Shown here one piece after another: positions 1-8,649 of a stretch of DNA of 64,000 nt. The notes below the pieces were generated by a model. It was given only the letters and a program-made list of their open reading frames with translations, searched no databases and was not told the origin of the DNA. Source of the stretch: a virus; the IMG/VR virus record IMGVR_UViG_3300037808_001516, positions 79,906 through 143,905 of that record. One strand, given 5' to 3'. The stretch's first letter is position 1. Each line of letters opens with the position of its first letter. The position numbers were made by a program, and so were the translations under genes.

Positions 1-1
1 A

Positions 2-250
2 AGGTATTTGCACTTACGGTTTAAAGAATCACAGAACACATCCAGAACAATAACGGTGTGGGCTTGGTCTCATGCATTCGGAGCGTGGTCAGCTTTAACA
101 GACTTGACTGGAACGGCCGTAACTCTTACATGCGACGCCGAAACAAAATATAGAGTGTTTGAGATAAGCGGCGTCGACAGAGTTTATTTCCAGGCATCCG
201 GTGCACTACATGGCTCTGACGAACTTCACGCAGCAGGCTCAACGTTCTAG
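2..250 (+). CDS. C-terminal end of an appendage/structural protein (5' truncated by window edge)
   Basis: The reading frame is open to the window edge, so the first codons of this gene lie outside; a TTG at position 8 is just an internal leucine. The 83 visible residues closely resemble the last ~85 residues of the next gene: both share a YLHL start, a W-x-Y/W-SHA-G-W segment, a F-E-(I/V)-SGVDRVYF core, and end in A-A-x-S-x-F. The two genes therefore carry the same C-terminal module, probably a small beta domain used for assembly or attachment. The next gene follows 9 bases later with its own Shine-Dalgarno, suggesting a tandem pair of appendage proteins. Function is inferred only from this and from the head genes downstream. 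Confidence 0.7.
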   Translation, partial: RYLHLRFKESQNTSRTITVWAWSHAFGAWSALTDLTGTAVTLTCDAETKYRVFEISGVDRVYFQASGALHGSDELHAAGSTF

Positions 251-259
251 GAGAAACCA

Positions 260-1462
260 ATGTCTAAAAGAGTTAACTTAAAAGCAGTTCAGTTTTCTTC
301 GAATGGAGACACAATAGATATCGCAGACAGCGACAACTTATCTTTTACAGATGGTTCGGGCACAGACAAGCCTTTTTCTATATCTGCTTGGGTGTATGTC
401 GGAAATATCGCAACAGACTCAGGTGTAATAATTTCACGAAGAAATAGAGACGGCGCCGGCGTCCAAGACGGTGAGTGGATAATAGAACACGTCAACGGAA
501 AAATTAAAGCTTACTTGTATGCTGATAATGCTTATAACGAACAAGCAGGCTTCTCAACTTCGAACAGGTTAATATTTGAATCTTCTGCCGCAAACCTAAC
601 TTCTGCTACCTGGCACTTCATAACAGTTACATACGATGCAAGTCAAGCCACCACCGGACTTAAGGTATACAAAGATGGGACGGAGATCACTGCGAACAAA
701 ACTGTACAGAAGAACCTCTATGCCGGCATGCCCAATTATAATATCGTTACTACCATCGGCGGCACCGACAGCCCCGATACAAATACGTTTGAGGATAACA
801 TTGCTGACGTCGTTGTTTTTGATAAGGAACTTTCGCAAACTGAGATAACAGAAATATACAATGGCGGAAAAGTTAAAAACATGACAAAGGCCACCACATA
901 CAACAACATTATCTCTTGGTGGAAGATGGGCGACGACACCGATGCTCCAATCGCCAATGGAATAAAAGACTATGTGGGCTCGAACAACGGGACCATGGTC
1001 GGAGACTCTGTTATAGTCACTGTACCCGCACTGGATACAGACAGGATAGGTAATGACGGAGTTATGATACCATCAAGTTGGGGTCGCACCCGACAACCAA
1101 AGAACATCGCTGGCGACCACCAGGTATATGTTCATGGTGGCATCGCAGGAAACATGCCGACAACAGTACCAAGCGGAGTAGACGCAGGGTATGCGCTGGA
1201 AAACCAAAGATATCTACATCTTTACTGGAAGGCTGCATCCACAACTGCAGCAGTGACAGCCTGGACATACAGTCATGCCTCCGGCGATTGGTCAGAACTA
1301 TATGATACTGGTGGAACACAGGTGAAACTGTCAGTCTCAGGGGCCCCCGCAGATACCATGAGAATCTTTGAAGTGTCAGGTGTAGACAGGGTTTACTTTC
1401 GCCAATCCGGCACCGCACTCGCGGCAACTGATTTGTTTGCAGCAGCTGCCTCTAGCTTCTAG
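260..1462 (+). CDS. LamG/concanavalin-like appendage protein
   Basis: 400 residues, ATG preceded by TAGGAG. Residues ~25-205 have the pattern of a laminin-G/pentraxin-like jelly roll: a start like F-S-I-S-A-W-V, a central T-W-H-F-I-T-V-T-Y-D strand, G-L-K-V-Y-K-D-G-T, and a closing D-x-x-V-F-D-K-E-L-S-x-x-E-I-x-x-I-Y-N-G-G helix, typical of LamG_3 domains that bind sugars or other ligands. The last ~85 residues repeat the C-terminal module of the gene before it. Phage proteins of this make-up are usually virion decorations or fibres, so host-surface glycan binding is a reasonable inference. Position just ahead of scaffold and capsid genes agrees with a virion part. Confidence 0.65.
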   Translation: MSKRVNLKAVQFSSNGDTIDIADSDNLSFTDGSGTDKPFSISAWVYVGNIATDSGVIISRRNRDGAGVQDGEWIIEHVNGKIKAYLYADNAYNEQAGFSTSNRLIFESSAANLTSATWHFITVTYDASQATTGLKVYKDGTEITANKTVQKNLYAGMPNYNIVTTIGGTDSPDTNTFEDNIADVVVFDKELSQTEITEIYNGGKVKNMTKATTYNNIISWWKMGDDTDAPIANGIKDYVGSNNGTMVGDSVIVTVPALDTDRIGNDGVMIPSSWGRTRQPKNIAGDHQVYVHGGIAGNMPTTVPSGVDAGYALENQRYLHLYWKAASTTAAVTAWTYSHASGDWSELYDTGGTQVKLSVSGAPADTMRIFEVSGVDRVYFRQSGTALAATDLFAAAASSF

Positions 1463-1497
1463 CAGAAATTTTTCCTTCCCTTTAGAAACTGAAAACA

Positions 1498-1507
1498 CTA
1501 TTTATTA
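1498..1507 (+). promoter_or_regulatory. Putative late promoter element, CTATTTATTA
   Basis: One of about ten copies of an A-rich CTATTTAT(A/T) motif lying in intergenic gaps ahead of + strand genes, here 64 bases before the scaffold gene. It is absent ahead of most replication genes, which have sigma70-type promoters instead. Proposed as the phage late-promoter -10 element by analogy with the single conserved TATAAATA box of T4 late promoters; no transcription data. Confidence 0.5.
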
Positions 1508-1561
1508 AGAGGCGGACCAATCCGTCGTCCGTATAATATAATTTGTTAGGAGTCAAAAATA

Positions 1562-2758
1562 ATGTCAAACTTACTGGAAAGAGCAATCATCGATGCAAAA
1601 GCGTTGAAGGAAGTGGCGCTTAAAAACGCAGAACAGCTTGTAATAGAGAAATACTCTGTAGAAGTCAAAGAAGCGATGAGCCAGATCCTTGAAGATGAAT
1701 CTGCCGAAGCCATGGTCGACCTCTTCGGAGATGAACAGTCTGCAGAAGCAGGCATGCCCGAGTCTCCTGAAGGAGAAGAACTCGAAGATCCTATCACAAC
1801 TAGTGATATAGAATCTCAGATACCAGATGCATTCATGTCCGACGACGAAGAAATAATCCAAATCAAGTTGGACTCTCTCGATGATGAAATCGAAGACGAA
1901 GATGCTTTGTTTGGAGGAGACGACAAGCTGGATGACGATGAGATAGGTATCGACATCACAGACGACGAAGAGATGGACGCGGACCTTGATGCCTCTATCG
2001 AGCCTGACATCGACCTGGGATCTGATCTCGGCTCCGACATAGGCGCAGGCATGGACACTGCAGGATTGCAAGAAGTCATAGCTTCCGCTTTACAGGATAT
2101 TCTATCCGAGGAAGAAGAGGATGAGGAAGACCTTAACGAAGAGGACAAAGAAGAACTCGATGAGGAGATTGACCTAGATGAGCTTATGGAAAGAGTCAGA
2201 GTCGAAGGCACTCCACAAAAGTCTGGTTGGGCCGGAACACCAGAATCTATCATGAAAGAATACGAATCAATGCTGCTTGCTAGAGAGCAAGACAGCGAAG
2301 TAAAAGAAGAGAACGAGGAACTTCGAAAGAATGTTGCCGCTCTTCAAAAAGAAAACAAGACACTTACTTCTGCGGCACTCAAGCTGCAGGAGCAAAACAA
2401 AGATTTTACTACAGCATTTAACACATTGCAAGAAAAGTTAGAGACCATGAATGTTTCCAACGCAAAGTTGCTGTATATTAACCAGGCTCTAGAAAATGCC
2501 TCCTTGAATGAGCGACAAAAAAGAAAAATTGTCGAAGCCATTTCGAAAGCCGGAACAGTACAAGAAGCAAAGATTGTATTTGAAACTATGAACGACACAG
2601 TTGTTACTACTTCAGACGTGAGGAAAGAAACTACTTTAAGTGAAATGGTATCAAGAAAGTCTTCACTACTTGTCGCGGCTCGAAAAGAGCAACCAAAACA
2701 GGAAGCCAGCCCCTTATTCAATAGAATGCAAGCGCTGGCAGGAATAAAGACAAATTAA
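1562..2758 (+). CDS. Prohead core scaffold protein, gp22-like
   Basis: 398 residues, very acidic (long Asp/Glu runs at ~50-220) with a predicted coiled coil at ~235-305 (E-N-E-E-L-R-K-N-V-A-A-L-Q-K-E-N type heptads) and an N-terminal helix. It lies directly upstream of the major capsid gene, the place of gene 22 in T4-like phages, and has the expected size, charge and helicity of the internal core that is later degraded by the prohead protease. Several (L/I)-x-E sites that such proteases favour are present. No sequence identity to T4 gp22 can be claimed by eye; the call rests on composition and gene order. Start has TAGGAG 8 bases upstream, and a late-type element lies 64 bases upstream. Confidence 0.7.
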   Translation: MSNLLERAIIDAKALKEVALKNAEQLVIEKYSVEVKEAMSQILEDESAEAMVDLFGDEQSAEAGMPESPEGEELEDPITTSDIESQIPDAFMSDDEEIIQIKLDSLDDEIEDEDALFGGDDKLDDDEIGIDITDDEEMDADLDASIEPDIDLGSDLGSDIGAGMDTAGLQEVIASALQDILSEEEEDEEDLNEEDKEELDEEIDLDELMERVRVEGTPQKSGWAGTPESIMKEYESMLLAREQDSEVKEENEELRKNVAALQKENKTLTSAALKLQEQNKDFTTAFNTLQEKLETMNVSNAKLLYINQALENASLNERQKRKIVEAISKAGTVQEAKIVFETMNDTVVTTSDVRKETTLSEMVSRKSSLLVAARKEQPKQEASPLFNRMQALAGIKTN

Positions 2759-2794
2759 TTCTAATAATATTACAGAAAAGGAGGTGAATTTATA

Positions 2795-4576
2795 ATGTCT
2801 ATTTTACAAAAATTAACAGAAGGCGTACAGTCCCGCGATATGCAGGCCGAAGGTGCAGCTCTTCTTAACAAATGGGAAGCTACTGGCTTGCTTGAGGGTC
2901 TCAATGAGGGATCAGCAAAGCAAGGTATGGCAGTTCTTCTAGAAAACCAAGCAAAGGAGCTTCTCCGTGAGGCTTCTACAATGGGTGCAGGCGATGTCGA
3001 AGGCTTCGCAGCAGTTGCATTCCCAATCGTTCGTCGTGTATTCGGCGGGTTGATTGCAAATGATCTCGTATCGGTTCAGCCAATGAGCTTGCCGTCCGGT
3101 CTCATTTTCTTTCTTGATTTCACACATAACAATTCTAAGGGTGGAGCCATCGGTGGCGATTCTATCTATGGCGGTAATGTGGTTGGTCGTCAGTTGACTG
3201 GCGGTGTTAATCTTGCAGATCCAGCCGGCTACGGCAACAACGTCGGTAAGGGTGGTCACTATGACTTCGGTCATGCACACTCATCACCAACTGGTTCTGC
3301 AACTTCAACAGCTACTCGTAGTACTGCTACCGGCGTCGGTTTTACTAGCAAGACCATCGCGAGCCTGGTTGAGGCTGATCTTAAGCTTATCGATTATGAC
3401 GTAGATATCACGGAATTAGGCAACAGCGACTCTGATGCAGAAATTACAGTTCAGGTGATTACGGACGCTGCTGAGTTAACCGCGCTTAAAGCAGCAAATA
3501 TCGACCTAGAAAATCTTTCTGGCCTACAAATCGCGGCCGCTCAACTTGATACCCCTGAAAGAATGGTTCGTAGGTTAACCAAAGCAATACACAACGCAGC
3601 AGGTGAACTTACTGGTATCCGAATCGTCCTCATCGACGAATCAGGCGCTGTCACAACCGTCGCTACCGATAATGTGGATTTCACATTCCCAGTTGTTGAC
3701 GAGTTCACAAATGGTGTAGCTGCAGGTTCAGTTGTTGGTGGTGCACCATTCGGTCTTGAAGGTTCCGACAATAATGGCGGCGACTTTGATGGTGTTGGTC
3801 GCGACATAATGTCCGAGATCGACATCAAGGTTGACAGCATCGCTGTTACCGCACAGACCAAGAAGTTGAAGGCCAAGTGGTCTCCAGAGCTTGGTCAGGA
3901 CCTCAACGCATACCACAACTTGGATGCAGAGGTTGAGTTGACTGGCATTCTTTCAGAGCAGATTGCTTTGGAAATTGACCGTGAGCTTCTTAGTGAGCTT
4001 GTTAACGGTGCAACCGCCGGTACTCGATACTGGAGCCGCGCTCCAGGTTTGTTTGTTAACTCTCTCGGCCAAGAAGTCGGTGCTAACACAGCTGCTCCAG
4101 ACTTCACCGGTACAGTTAGCGAGTGGTACGAGACGCTCATTGAGACAATCAATGATGTAAGCGCTCAGATCCACAGAAAGACGCTTCGTGGCGGTGCAAA
4201 CTTTGTTGTTTGCTCTCCAGAGGTTGCTAACATCCTTGAGTTCACCAGTGGTTTCCGCGCAAGCGTAACTGCTGACCAGGACAGAGGCACAATCGGCGCC
4301 GTCCGCGCTGGTAGCTTGAGCAAGAAGTTCGACGTTTACGTTGATCCTTACTTCTTGCGAAACGTGATCCTCGTTGGTCGTAAGGGTAGCTCGTTCCTTG
4401 AGAGCGGGTTTGTATATGCGCCTTACGTACCACTCCAGGTAACACCAACCATCTTCGGTACGGAAGACTTCATACCGCGTAAGGGTGTAATGACCCGCTA
4501 CGCGAAGAAGATGGTACGACCTGACATGTACGGTCTTGTTGTTGTTCAGGATCTACTTGGTAAAGAAGGTAGATAA
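2795..4576 (+). CDS. 23: Major capsid protein, gp23-like (HK97 fold)
   Basis: 593 residues; forms the hexamers of the head shell. The N-terminus follows gp23 closely in layout: L-L-N-K-W-E near residue 23, a helical delta-type region, then F-P-I-V-R-R-V-F and V-x-V-Q-P-M-S-x-P-x-G-x-x-F-x-L, matching T4's M-V-R-R and V-Q-P-M-N-S-P-T-G-x-V-F-A-L. An L-R-E site at residues 57-59 would let a gp21-type protease cut after Glu59, close to T4's cut after Glu65. The Shine-Dalgarno AAGGAGGTGA is nearly a full anti-16S match, the strongest in the window, fitting very high expression. A terminator follows 27 bases after the stop. The scaffold is upstream; no separate vertex protein (gp24) is seen here. 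Confidence 0.93.
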   Translation: MSILQKLTEGVQSRDMQAEGAALLNKWEATGLLEGLNEGSAKQGMAVLLENQAKELLREASTMGAGDVEGFAAVAFPIVRRVFGGLIANDLVSVQPMSLPSGLIFFLDFTHNNSKGGAIGGDSIYGGNVVGRQLTGGVNLADPAGYGNNVGKGGHYDFGHAHSSPTGSATSTATRSTATGVGFTSKTIASLVEADLKLIDYDVDITELGNSDSDAEITVQVITDAAELTALKAANIDLENLSGLQIAAAQLDTPERMVRRLTKAIHNAAGELTGIRIVLIDESGAVTTVATDNVDFTFPVVDEFTNGVAAGSVVGGAPFGLEGSDNNGGDFDGVGRDIMSEIDIKVDSIAVTAQTKKLKAKWSPELGQDLNAYHNLDAEVELTGILSEQIALEIDRELLSELVNGATAGTRYWSRAPGLFVNSLGQEVGANTAAPDFTGTVSEWYETLIETINDVSAQIHRKTLRGGANFVVCSPEVANILEFTSGFRASVTADQDRGTIGAVRAGSLSKKFDVYVDPYFLRNVILVGRKGSSFLESGFVYAPYVPLQVTPTIFGTEDFIPRKGVMTRYAKKMVRPDMYGLVVVQDLLGKEGR

Positions 4577-4602
4577 TACAGCTACAAGCTAGCACAAAAG
4601 CT

Positions 4603-4635
4603 AAGCCCAGTCTTCGGACTGGGCTTTTCTTTTTC
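4603..4635 (+). terminator. Factor-independent terminator after the capsid gene
   Basis: A perfect 10-bp stem (AAGCCCAGTC / GACTGGGCTT) closed by a TTCG tetraloop and followed by TTCTTTTTC. The UUCG loop makes this an especially stable hairpin. It ends the scaffold-capsid unit, and a new late-type element begins 19 bases later. Confidence 0.92.
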
Positions 4636-4653
4636 TATTGATTAAACCATGTA

Positions 4654-4663
4654 CTATTTATAT
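4654..4663 (+). promoter_or_regulatory. Putative late promoter element, CTATTTATAT
   Basis: Same motif as at 1498, placed between the capsid terminator and the next structural gene, whose ATG is 40 bases from the first base of the motif. A promoter is needed here because the terminator just upstream should stop incoming transcription. Confidence 0.55.
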
Positions 4664-4693
4664 TGATAACCTTAAAACAGGAGGACCCCAAAA

Positions 4694-5590
4694 ATGGGCA
4701 AGAAAAGAAGATATTTGACCAATCCCAAGAAGTTTGGCAAAAAGCATTTTGAAATTTTAGACAACATGGACGGCACTGATGACAATATTATTTCATCGGA
4801 CAACGCCGTACTAGCTATAAGAACACTAGGACTCGTAGCAAACAATGACAGGACAATCTCTCTTACAACAGAGTTGTTCGGTTCAGGTTCAGACACAGAG
4901 TTCTTAAGGTACAAGTTCCCTGTTACTGGTGGCGTAGCAGTTCTCGCCGACATTATTGGTAGCGAGACTTGTGAGAGAAAAGTTACTTCCACTGGATATC
5001 AGTTCACGGCTTCATTGCCGGCTAACGCTAGCGTGGCAGGCCCACTGAGAGACGCCTCCGGAAATATCTTTGTCTTGCCCACAGGTAAGACAGATGTGTT
5101 GGCTGCCATAGGAACTAACTTTCCAGACAACATATCAACCCCAGCAAATGCAACGACTTTCTTGCAAGAGTCGGTAACAGTTAGCACGGCCCCAATCGGC
5201 GTAACCAGTACACTCTTGGATACCTCTCTTAGTAGCACCGGCGCACTAACAATGAGTTGTACTGCTGGATTAGTTGGAACAGGTCCACAACACGGTTCTG
5301 GTTCTGGAGTTGGATCGTCTCAGGTTTACTCTATCGCTAGCGCCGTCGGTCATGGTTTCCACGTCGCCTTATCTGGCAACTTGACAGGGTCCTTGACTTT
5401 GAGCCAGCATAGCGGTTTTGCAACGACGCCAAACTACCATGGAAGCTCATCGGTTGTTCTTTTGGCTTCCGCATCAGTTGCTGCACTTGCTGCACAGACA
5501 CTTACTGTCACATTCACTCCACTGGATGTAAACGGAGCACAATCAACAAGCGAAGCGGTATCGACAACGATGACCGTACCATTCACATAA
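4694..5590 (+). CDS. Beta-rich virion/decoration-type protein with basic N-terminus
   Basis: 298 residues, not recognised by family. Residues 1-25 are strongly basic (begins M-G-K-K-R-R-Y-L), and the remainder is Thr/Ser/Val/Ala-rich with the alternating pattern of beta-sandwich repeats, ending T-M-T-V-P-F-T. The basic start resembles that of the next gene (M-G-K-K-K-K-I-L), which suggests a shared targeting or docking tag. AGGAGG lies 8 bases before the ATG. Its place right after the capsid gene, behind its own late-type element, suggests a head decoration or other virion protein. The middle contains small-residue stretches (G-S-G-S-G-V-G-S) like flexible linkers. Confidence 0.6.
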   Translation: MGKKRRYLTNPKKFGKKHFEILDNMDGTDDNIISSDNAVLAIRTLGLVANNDRTISLTTELFGSGSDTEFLRYKFPVTGGVAVLADIIGSETCERKVTSTGYQFTASLPANASVAGPLRDASGNIFVLPTGKTDVLAAIGTNFPDNISTPANATTFLQESVTVSTAPIGVTSTLLDTSLSSTGALTMSCTAGLVGTGPQHGSGSGVGSSQVYSIASAVGHGFHVALSGNLTGSLTLSQHSGFATTPNYHGSSSVVLLASASVAALAAQTLTVTFTPLDVNGAQSTSEAVSTTMTVPFT

Positions 5591-5606
5591 TACGAAAGGA
5601 TAAGTA

Positions 5607-5999
5607 ATGGGTAAAAAGAAGAAGATTCTTCTCAAGTACAAGAAACTTGGCATAATAAGCAAGAAGTGGGAAAAGAAATTTGCTCACTTCTTGCAGGCCA
5701 ACATCGACACATTCACTGCAAAAGTTGAAGAGACATTGGAAAAGGTTGATCAAGTTCTTGAATCAACGCAAGTTGTTATCGATTCTACAAAAGAAGTCGA
5801 ACCAACTGAGCCTGTAGAAGTGGTCGTGGAAGAGAAGCCTAAAACTACAAGAAAAAGAAAGTCGCCTACAAAGAAGACTGCTACTACTGCAGATAAGAAG
5901 ACGACACCAGCCAAGAAGAAGCCAACTGGTTCAACTGAAAAGAAAACCACCACTACAACTCGTAGAAGGCGAACCACCAAAACTAAAACAGAAGCCTAG
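5607..5999 (+). CDS. Lysine-rich histone-H1-like small protein
   Basis: 130 residues in two parts. Residues 1-60 form a basic helical head (M-G-K-K-K-K-I-L-L-K-Y-K) followed by a short amphipathic helix. From ~72 to the end the chain is nearly all Lys, Arg, Thr, Pro and Ala, with K-K-T, T-P-A-K-K-K and R-R-R-R-T-T-K-T-K-T blocks like the disordered tails of histone H1 and other DNA-compacting proteins. No enzyme motif is present. Next to capsid genes, a DNA-condensing internal protein is the simplest reading, but any nucleic-acid-binding role is possible. Its start is similar to that of the gene before it. Confidence 0.6.
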   Translation: MGKKKKILLKYKKLGIISKKWEKKFAHFLQANIDTFTAKVEETLEKVDQVLESTQVVIDSTKEVEPTEPVEVVVEEKPKTTRKRKSPTKKTATTADKKTTPAKKKPTGSTEKKTTTTTRRRRTTKTKTEA

Positions 6000-6022
6000 G
6001 TGAAATGGCCGCCTGGACAACT

Positions 6023-6045
6023 AGTTATAATGATAAACTATAACT
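6023..6045 (+). promoter_or_regulatory. Inverted repeat AGTTATA-N9-TATAACT upstream of the neck gene
   Basis: A perfect 7-bp inverted repeat with a 9-base loop fills the short gap before the neck-protein gene. It could be a weak hairpin or a degenerate copy of the late element (it contains ATAAACTATAA). Nothing decides between these. Confidence 0.3.
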
Positions 6046-6060
6046 TGTGAGGATCTGTAA

Positions 6061-7320
6061 ATGTCTCTACCAACTCTAACTCCAGCGAGCGCTCTTTCGG
6101 CCGTTGTACTTCCTGTTACTGGTGCAACCAACAAGGTAAACACCGCGGTACCATACAAGATTTACTCTGATGAAACATCGCCGCTTTACTCTTCTGAGTT
6201 TATTTCAGGCGCAGTGGATCAGGTATCTTATGTGTATAAGAAACTTGGAGGAGATGTACTAGACCTGGAGATAACAGAGGGAAATGTTTACGCTGCTTAC
6301 GAAGAAGCTGTTCTGGAATATTCATACTTAATAAACGTCCACCAAGCAACAAACATTCTATCGGATACTCTAGGGAACACTACAGGATCGTTTGATTCAA
6401 AGGGCAACATAGAGTCAGGCTCATTGTCGTCTTCGTTGGGAGGCGAACATGTAGCGCTTAAGTACCCCAAATTCGAATATAGCATGACCCGTCGCATCGC
6501 TGATGGTGTAGGTGCAGAAGTGGGAGTTAATGGCTCGGTCCAATACTCAGCTTCTTTCGATGTTACTTTTGGTATTCAAGATTATAACCTTCAAGATATT
6601 ATAAGTTCTTCTGAAGAATACTCCGGATCAGTTGGGAACAAGACAGTGCTTATTAAGAAGGTCTTCTATAAGACCCCTCACGCCATGTGGAGATTTTTTG
6701 GTTATTACGGTGGACTGAACGTCGTGGGCAACATGCAGAGTTATGGTCAATTTTCAGACGACTCAACCTTTCAACTGATTCCGACCTGGCAAAACAAGTC
6801 TCAAGCGCTGGCTTTCGAAGATGCAATATATACTAGAATGTCTCATTTTTCATATGAACTGAGAAATAACAACTTAAGGCTAAGCCCTATACCATACACT
6901 GGCGGCCCAACAAAGATGTGGGTTGAGTTCTCTATACCAACGGACGTTTGGGACAACGACGACACCGCAACTGACGGTATAAACAACATGAACACGTTGC
7001 CGATCGGAAATCTTCCGTTTAAGAACATAAATTCAATAGGTAAGCAGTGGATCAGAAGGTTTGCCTTGGCACTATGTAAAGAGACTTTAGGGCAGGTAAG
7101 ATCTAAGTTTGGAAATGTTCCAATACCAGGTCAGCAGGTCAGCTTGAACGGTACCGCACTGGTCAGTGAAGCAAAAACAGAGCAGAATGCTCTGCGAGAC
7201 GAGCTAAAAACTACGCTAGCTGAACTTACATATGCTAAATTAGCCGAAGCTGATGCGAATATGCTTGAAAGTACTGAGAAAGTTTTGGATAAGGTTCCAA
7301 ACTATATTTTTGTGGGGTAA
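6061..7320 (+). CDS. Neck / head-tail adaptor protein, gp13-like
   Basis: 419 residues. Residues ~65-95 carry the helical signature common to head-tail adaptors of myoviruses: L-E-I-T-E-G-N-V-Y-A-A-Y-E-E-A followed by L-E-Y-S-Y-L-I-N. The next two genes look like a stopper (gp14 type) and tail terminator (gp15 type), giving the T4 order 13-14-15. It is longer than T4 gp13 (~309 residues), with extra beta-rich sequence in the middle (~115-180). The role would be to join the portal ring to the tail terminator after DNA packaging. Family assignment is by pattern and gene order, not by clear identity. Confidence 0.6.
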   Translation: MSLPTLTPASALSAVVLPVTGATNKVNTAVPYKIYSDETSPLYSSEFISGAVDQVSYVYKKLGGDVLDLEITEGNVYAAYEEAVLEYSYLINVHQATNILSDTLGNTTGSFDSKGNIESGSLSSSLGGEHVALKYPKFEYSMTRRIADGVGAEVGVNGSVQYSASFDVTFGIQDYNLQDIISSSEEYSGSVGNKTVLIKKVFYKTPHAMWRFFGYYGGLNVVGNMQSYGQFSDDSTFQLIPTWQNKSQALAFEDAIYTRMSHFSYELRNNNLRLSPIPYTGGPTKMWVEFSIPTDVWDNDDTATDGINNMNTLPIGNLPFKNINSIGKQWIRRFALALCKETLGQVRSKFGNVPIPGQQVSLNGTALVSEAKTEQNALRDELKTTLAELTYAKLAEADANMLESTEKVLDKVPNYIFVG

Positions 7321-7325
7321 TGTAA

Positions 7326-7814
7326 ATGTCTGAAGATAACAAATGGTCACAACCAGCATCACCGCCGCCGCCCTTGTTTACGGGAAAGAAGGAAAAAGAC
7401 CTTGTAAAGCAAGTCAACGATGAAATCATCGAAAGAGTTGTTGGGCAGACAATAGCATACTACCCAGTAAGCTTGGAGCATACAAATTTTCACGAAATCT
7501 ATGGAGAAGCCATACAAAAGTCTTTTTTAAACCCAATAAGAGTCTATGCGATGGTCTCTTATGTGTCAGAGACAACCACGACCACTCCGCTTGGCGTAGA
7601 CAGGGTTGAAAGAATAAAGGTATCGTTTCACAAAAGAAGATTAACAGAAGATCAGGACCTCTTTGTCAGAGAAGGGGACTTTGTACAGTACGGTGATAAC
7701 TTTTATGAAATATTGACACTCTCTGAACCGATTTGGCTTTACGGACAAGTAGAATCGAAGTTCGAAATAACCGCAGAGTGCGTCAGAGCTAGAGAGGGTT
7801 TATTTAATGTCTGA
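7326..7814 (+). CDS. Neck / head-closure protein, gp14-like
   Basis: 162 residues. The segment H-x-I-Y-G-E-A-I-Q-K-S-F, then a basic strand K-V-S-F-H-K-R-R-L and E-G-D-F-V-Q-Y-G-D-N-F-Y-E-I, is the usual pattern of head-closure (stopper) proteins of myoviruses, which hold DNA in the filled head. It lies between the adaptor-like and terminator-like genes. The N-terminal 25 residues are Pro/Lys-rich. It overlaps the next gene by 8 bases, so translation is probably coupled. Shorter than T4 gp14 (256 residues). Confidence 0.58.
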   Translation: MSEDNKWSQPASPPPPLFTGKKEKDLVKQVNDEIIERVVGQTIAYYPVSLEHTNFHEIYGEAIQKSFLNPIRVYAMVSYVSETTTTTPLGVDRVERIKVSFHKRRLTEDQDLFVREGDFVQYGDNFYEILTLSEPIWLYGQVESKFEITAECVRAREGLFNV

Positions 7815-8625
7815 AATTACCAACGATGTGAAAAAAGTCTACTTTGACCCATCAACTATTGAAACTATTGACAAATCTGTGTTAAACTTTATTAAAGGAT
7901 TGAATCTTTTCTCGAATACTAATGAAGGGTGGAGAGAGGTTCCAGTGGTGTGGGGAACTTCAGAGAGAGCATTCCTGGTAAAGAACAGCAAGGACATAAG
8001 AGACCAGCAAGGGATCCTAAAGTTGCCAATAATATCGGTATATAGAAGCTCCATAGTGAAAGACATGTCGAGTAAAGGAGTATTCCAGGGCAATGTGCCT
8101 GGCAACAACGACGAACAAGGAGGAAGCCTTGTTGTGTCGAGAGTCATAAACCAAGATAAAACAAAGAACTTTGCAAACGCAGACGCAAAGAGACTCTATA
8201 AGCAGGAGAACTATCCTTACGATAATCAGAAGATTGTATACAAAACAGTCAGTGCACCAATGCCTGTAAATGTAACAGTATCATATGAAATTACGATAAG
8301 AACAGAATATCAGCAACAAATGAACGAATTAATGTTGCCTTTTATCACAAAACCTGGTACTATAAACTATGTAAATTTACAAGAAAGCGAACACAGATTT
8401 GAAGGATTCGTAGACGGAAACTTTAATGACCAAGGAAACTTGCAGAACTTCTCTTCTGATGAGAGAAGGTTTGAGACCAAGATATCATTAAGAGTTGTCG
8501 GGTATTTAGTCGGTGAAGACAAAAATGGAGAAAGACCACACTACTCGATCCGAGAAAATTTTGTAGAAGTAAAGATGCCAAAAGAAAGAATTATAATAGA
8601 TCCCGATGAGTGGGACAAGACATAA
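7807..8625 (+). CDS. Tail terminator / sheath stabiliser, gp15-like
   Basis: 272 residues, the same length as T4 gp15. Residues ~38-95 contain W-R-E-V-P-V-V-W-G-T-S-E-R-A-F and L-K-L-P-I-I-S-V-Y-R-S-S-I, and ~150-185 contain V-S-A-P-M-P-V-N-V-T-V-S-Y-E-I-T-I, both typical of proteins that cap the tail tube and join tail to head in T4-like phages. Follows the two neck genes in the expected order. The overlap with the preceding stop supports coupled translation. Confidence 0.7.
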   Translation: MSEITNDVKKVYFDPSTIETIDKSVLNFIKGLNLFSNTNEGWREVPVVWGTSERAFLVKNSKDIRDQQGILKLPIISVYRSSIVKDMSSKGVFQGNVPGNNDEQGGSLVVSRVINQDKTKNFANADAKRLYKQENYPYDNQKIVYKTVSAPMPVNVTVSYEITIRTEYQQQMNELMLPFITKPGTINYVNLQESEHRFEGFVDGNFNDQGNLQNFSSDERRFETKISLRVVGYLVGEDKNGERPHYSIRENFVEVKMPKERIIIDPDEWDKT

Positions 8626-8649
8626 ATCAAAAAAGAAAGGATACTTAAT

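Noticed and set aside
1532-1537. TATAAT ahead of the scaffold gene as a sigma70 -10
   Set aside because: No -35 hexamer at proper distance (GAGGCG there); the late-type element upstream is the better candidate.
1571-2253. Two long minus-strand frames (166 and 145 codons) opposite the scaffold gene
   Set aside because: Same reason: acidic codons on + give open antisense frames; every accepted gene is on +.
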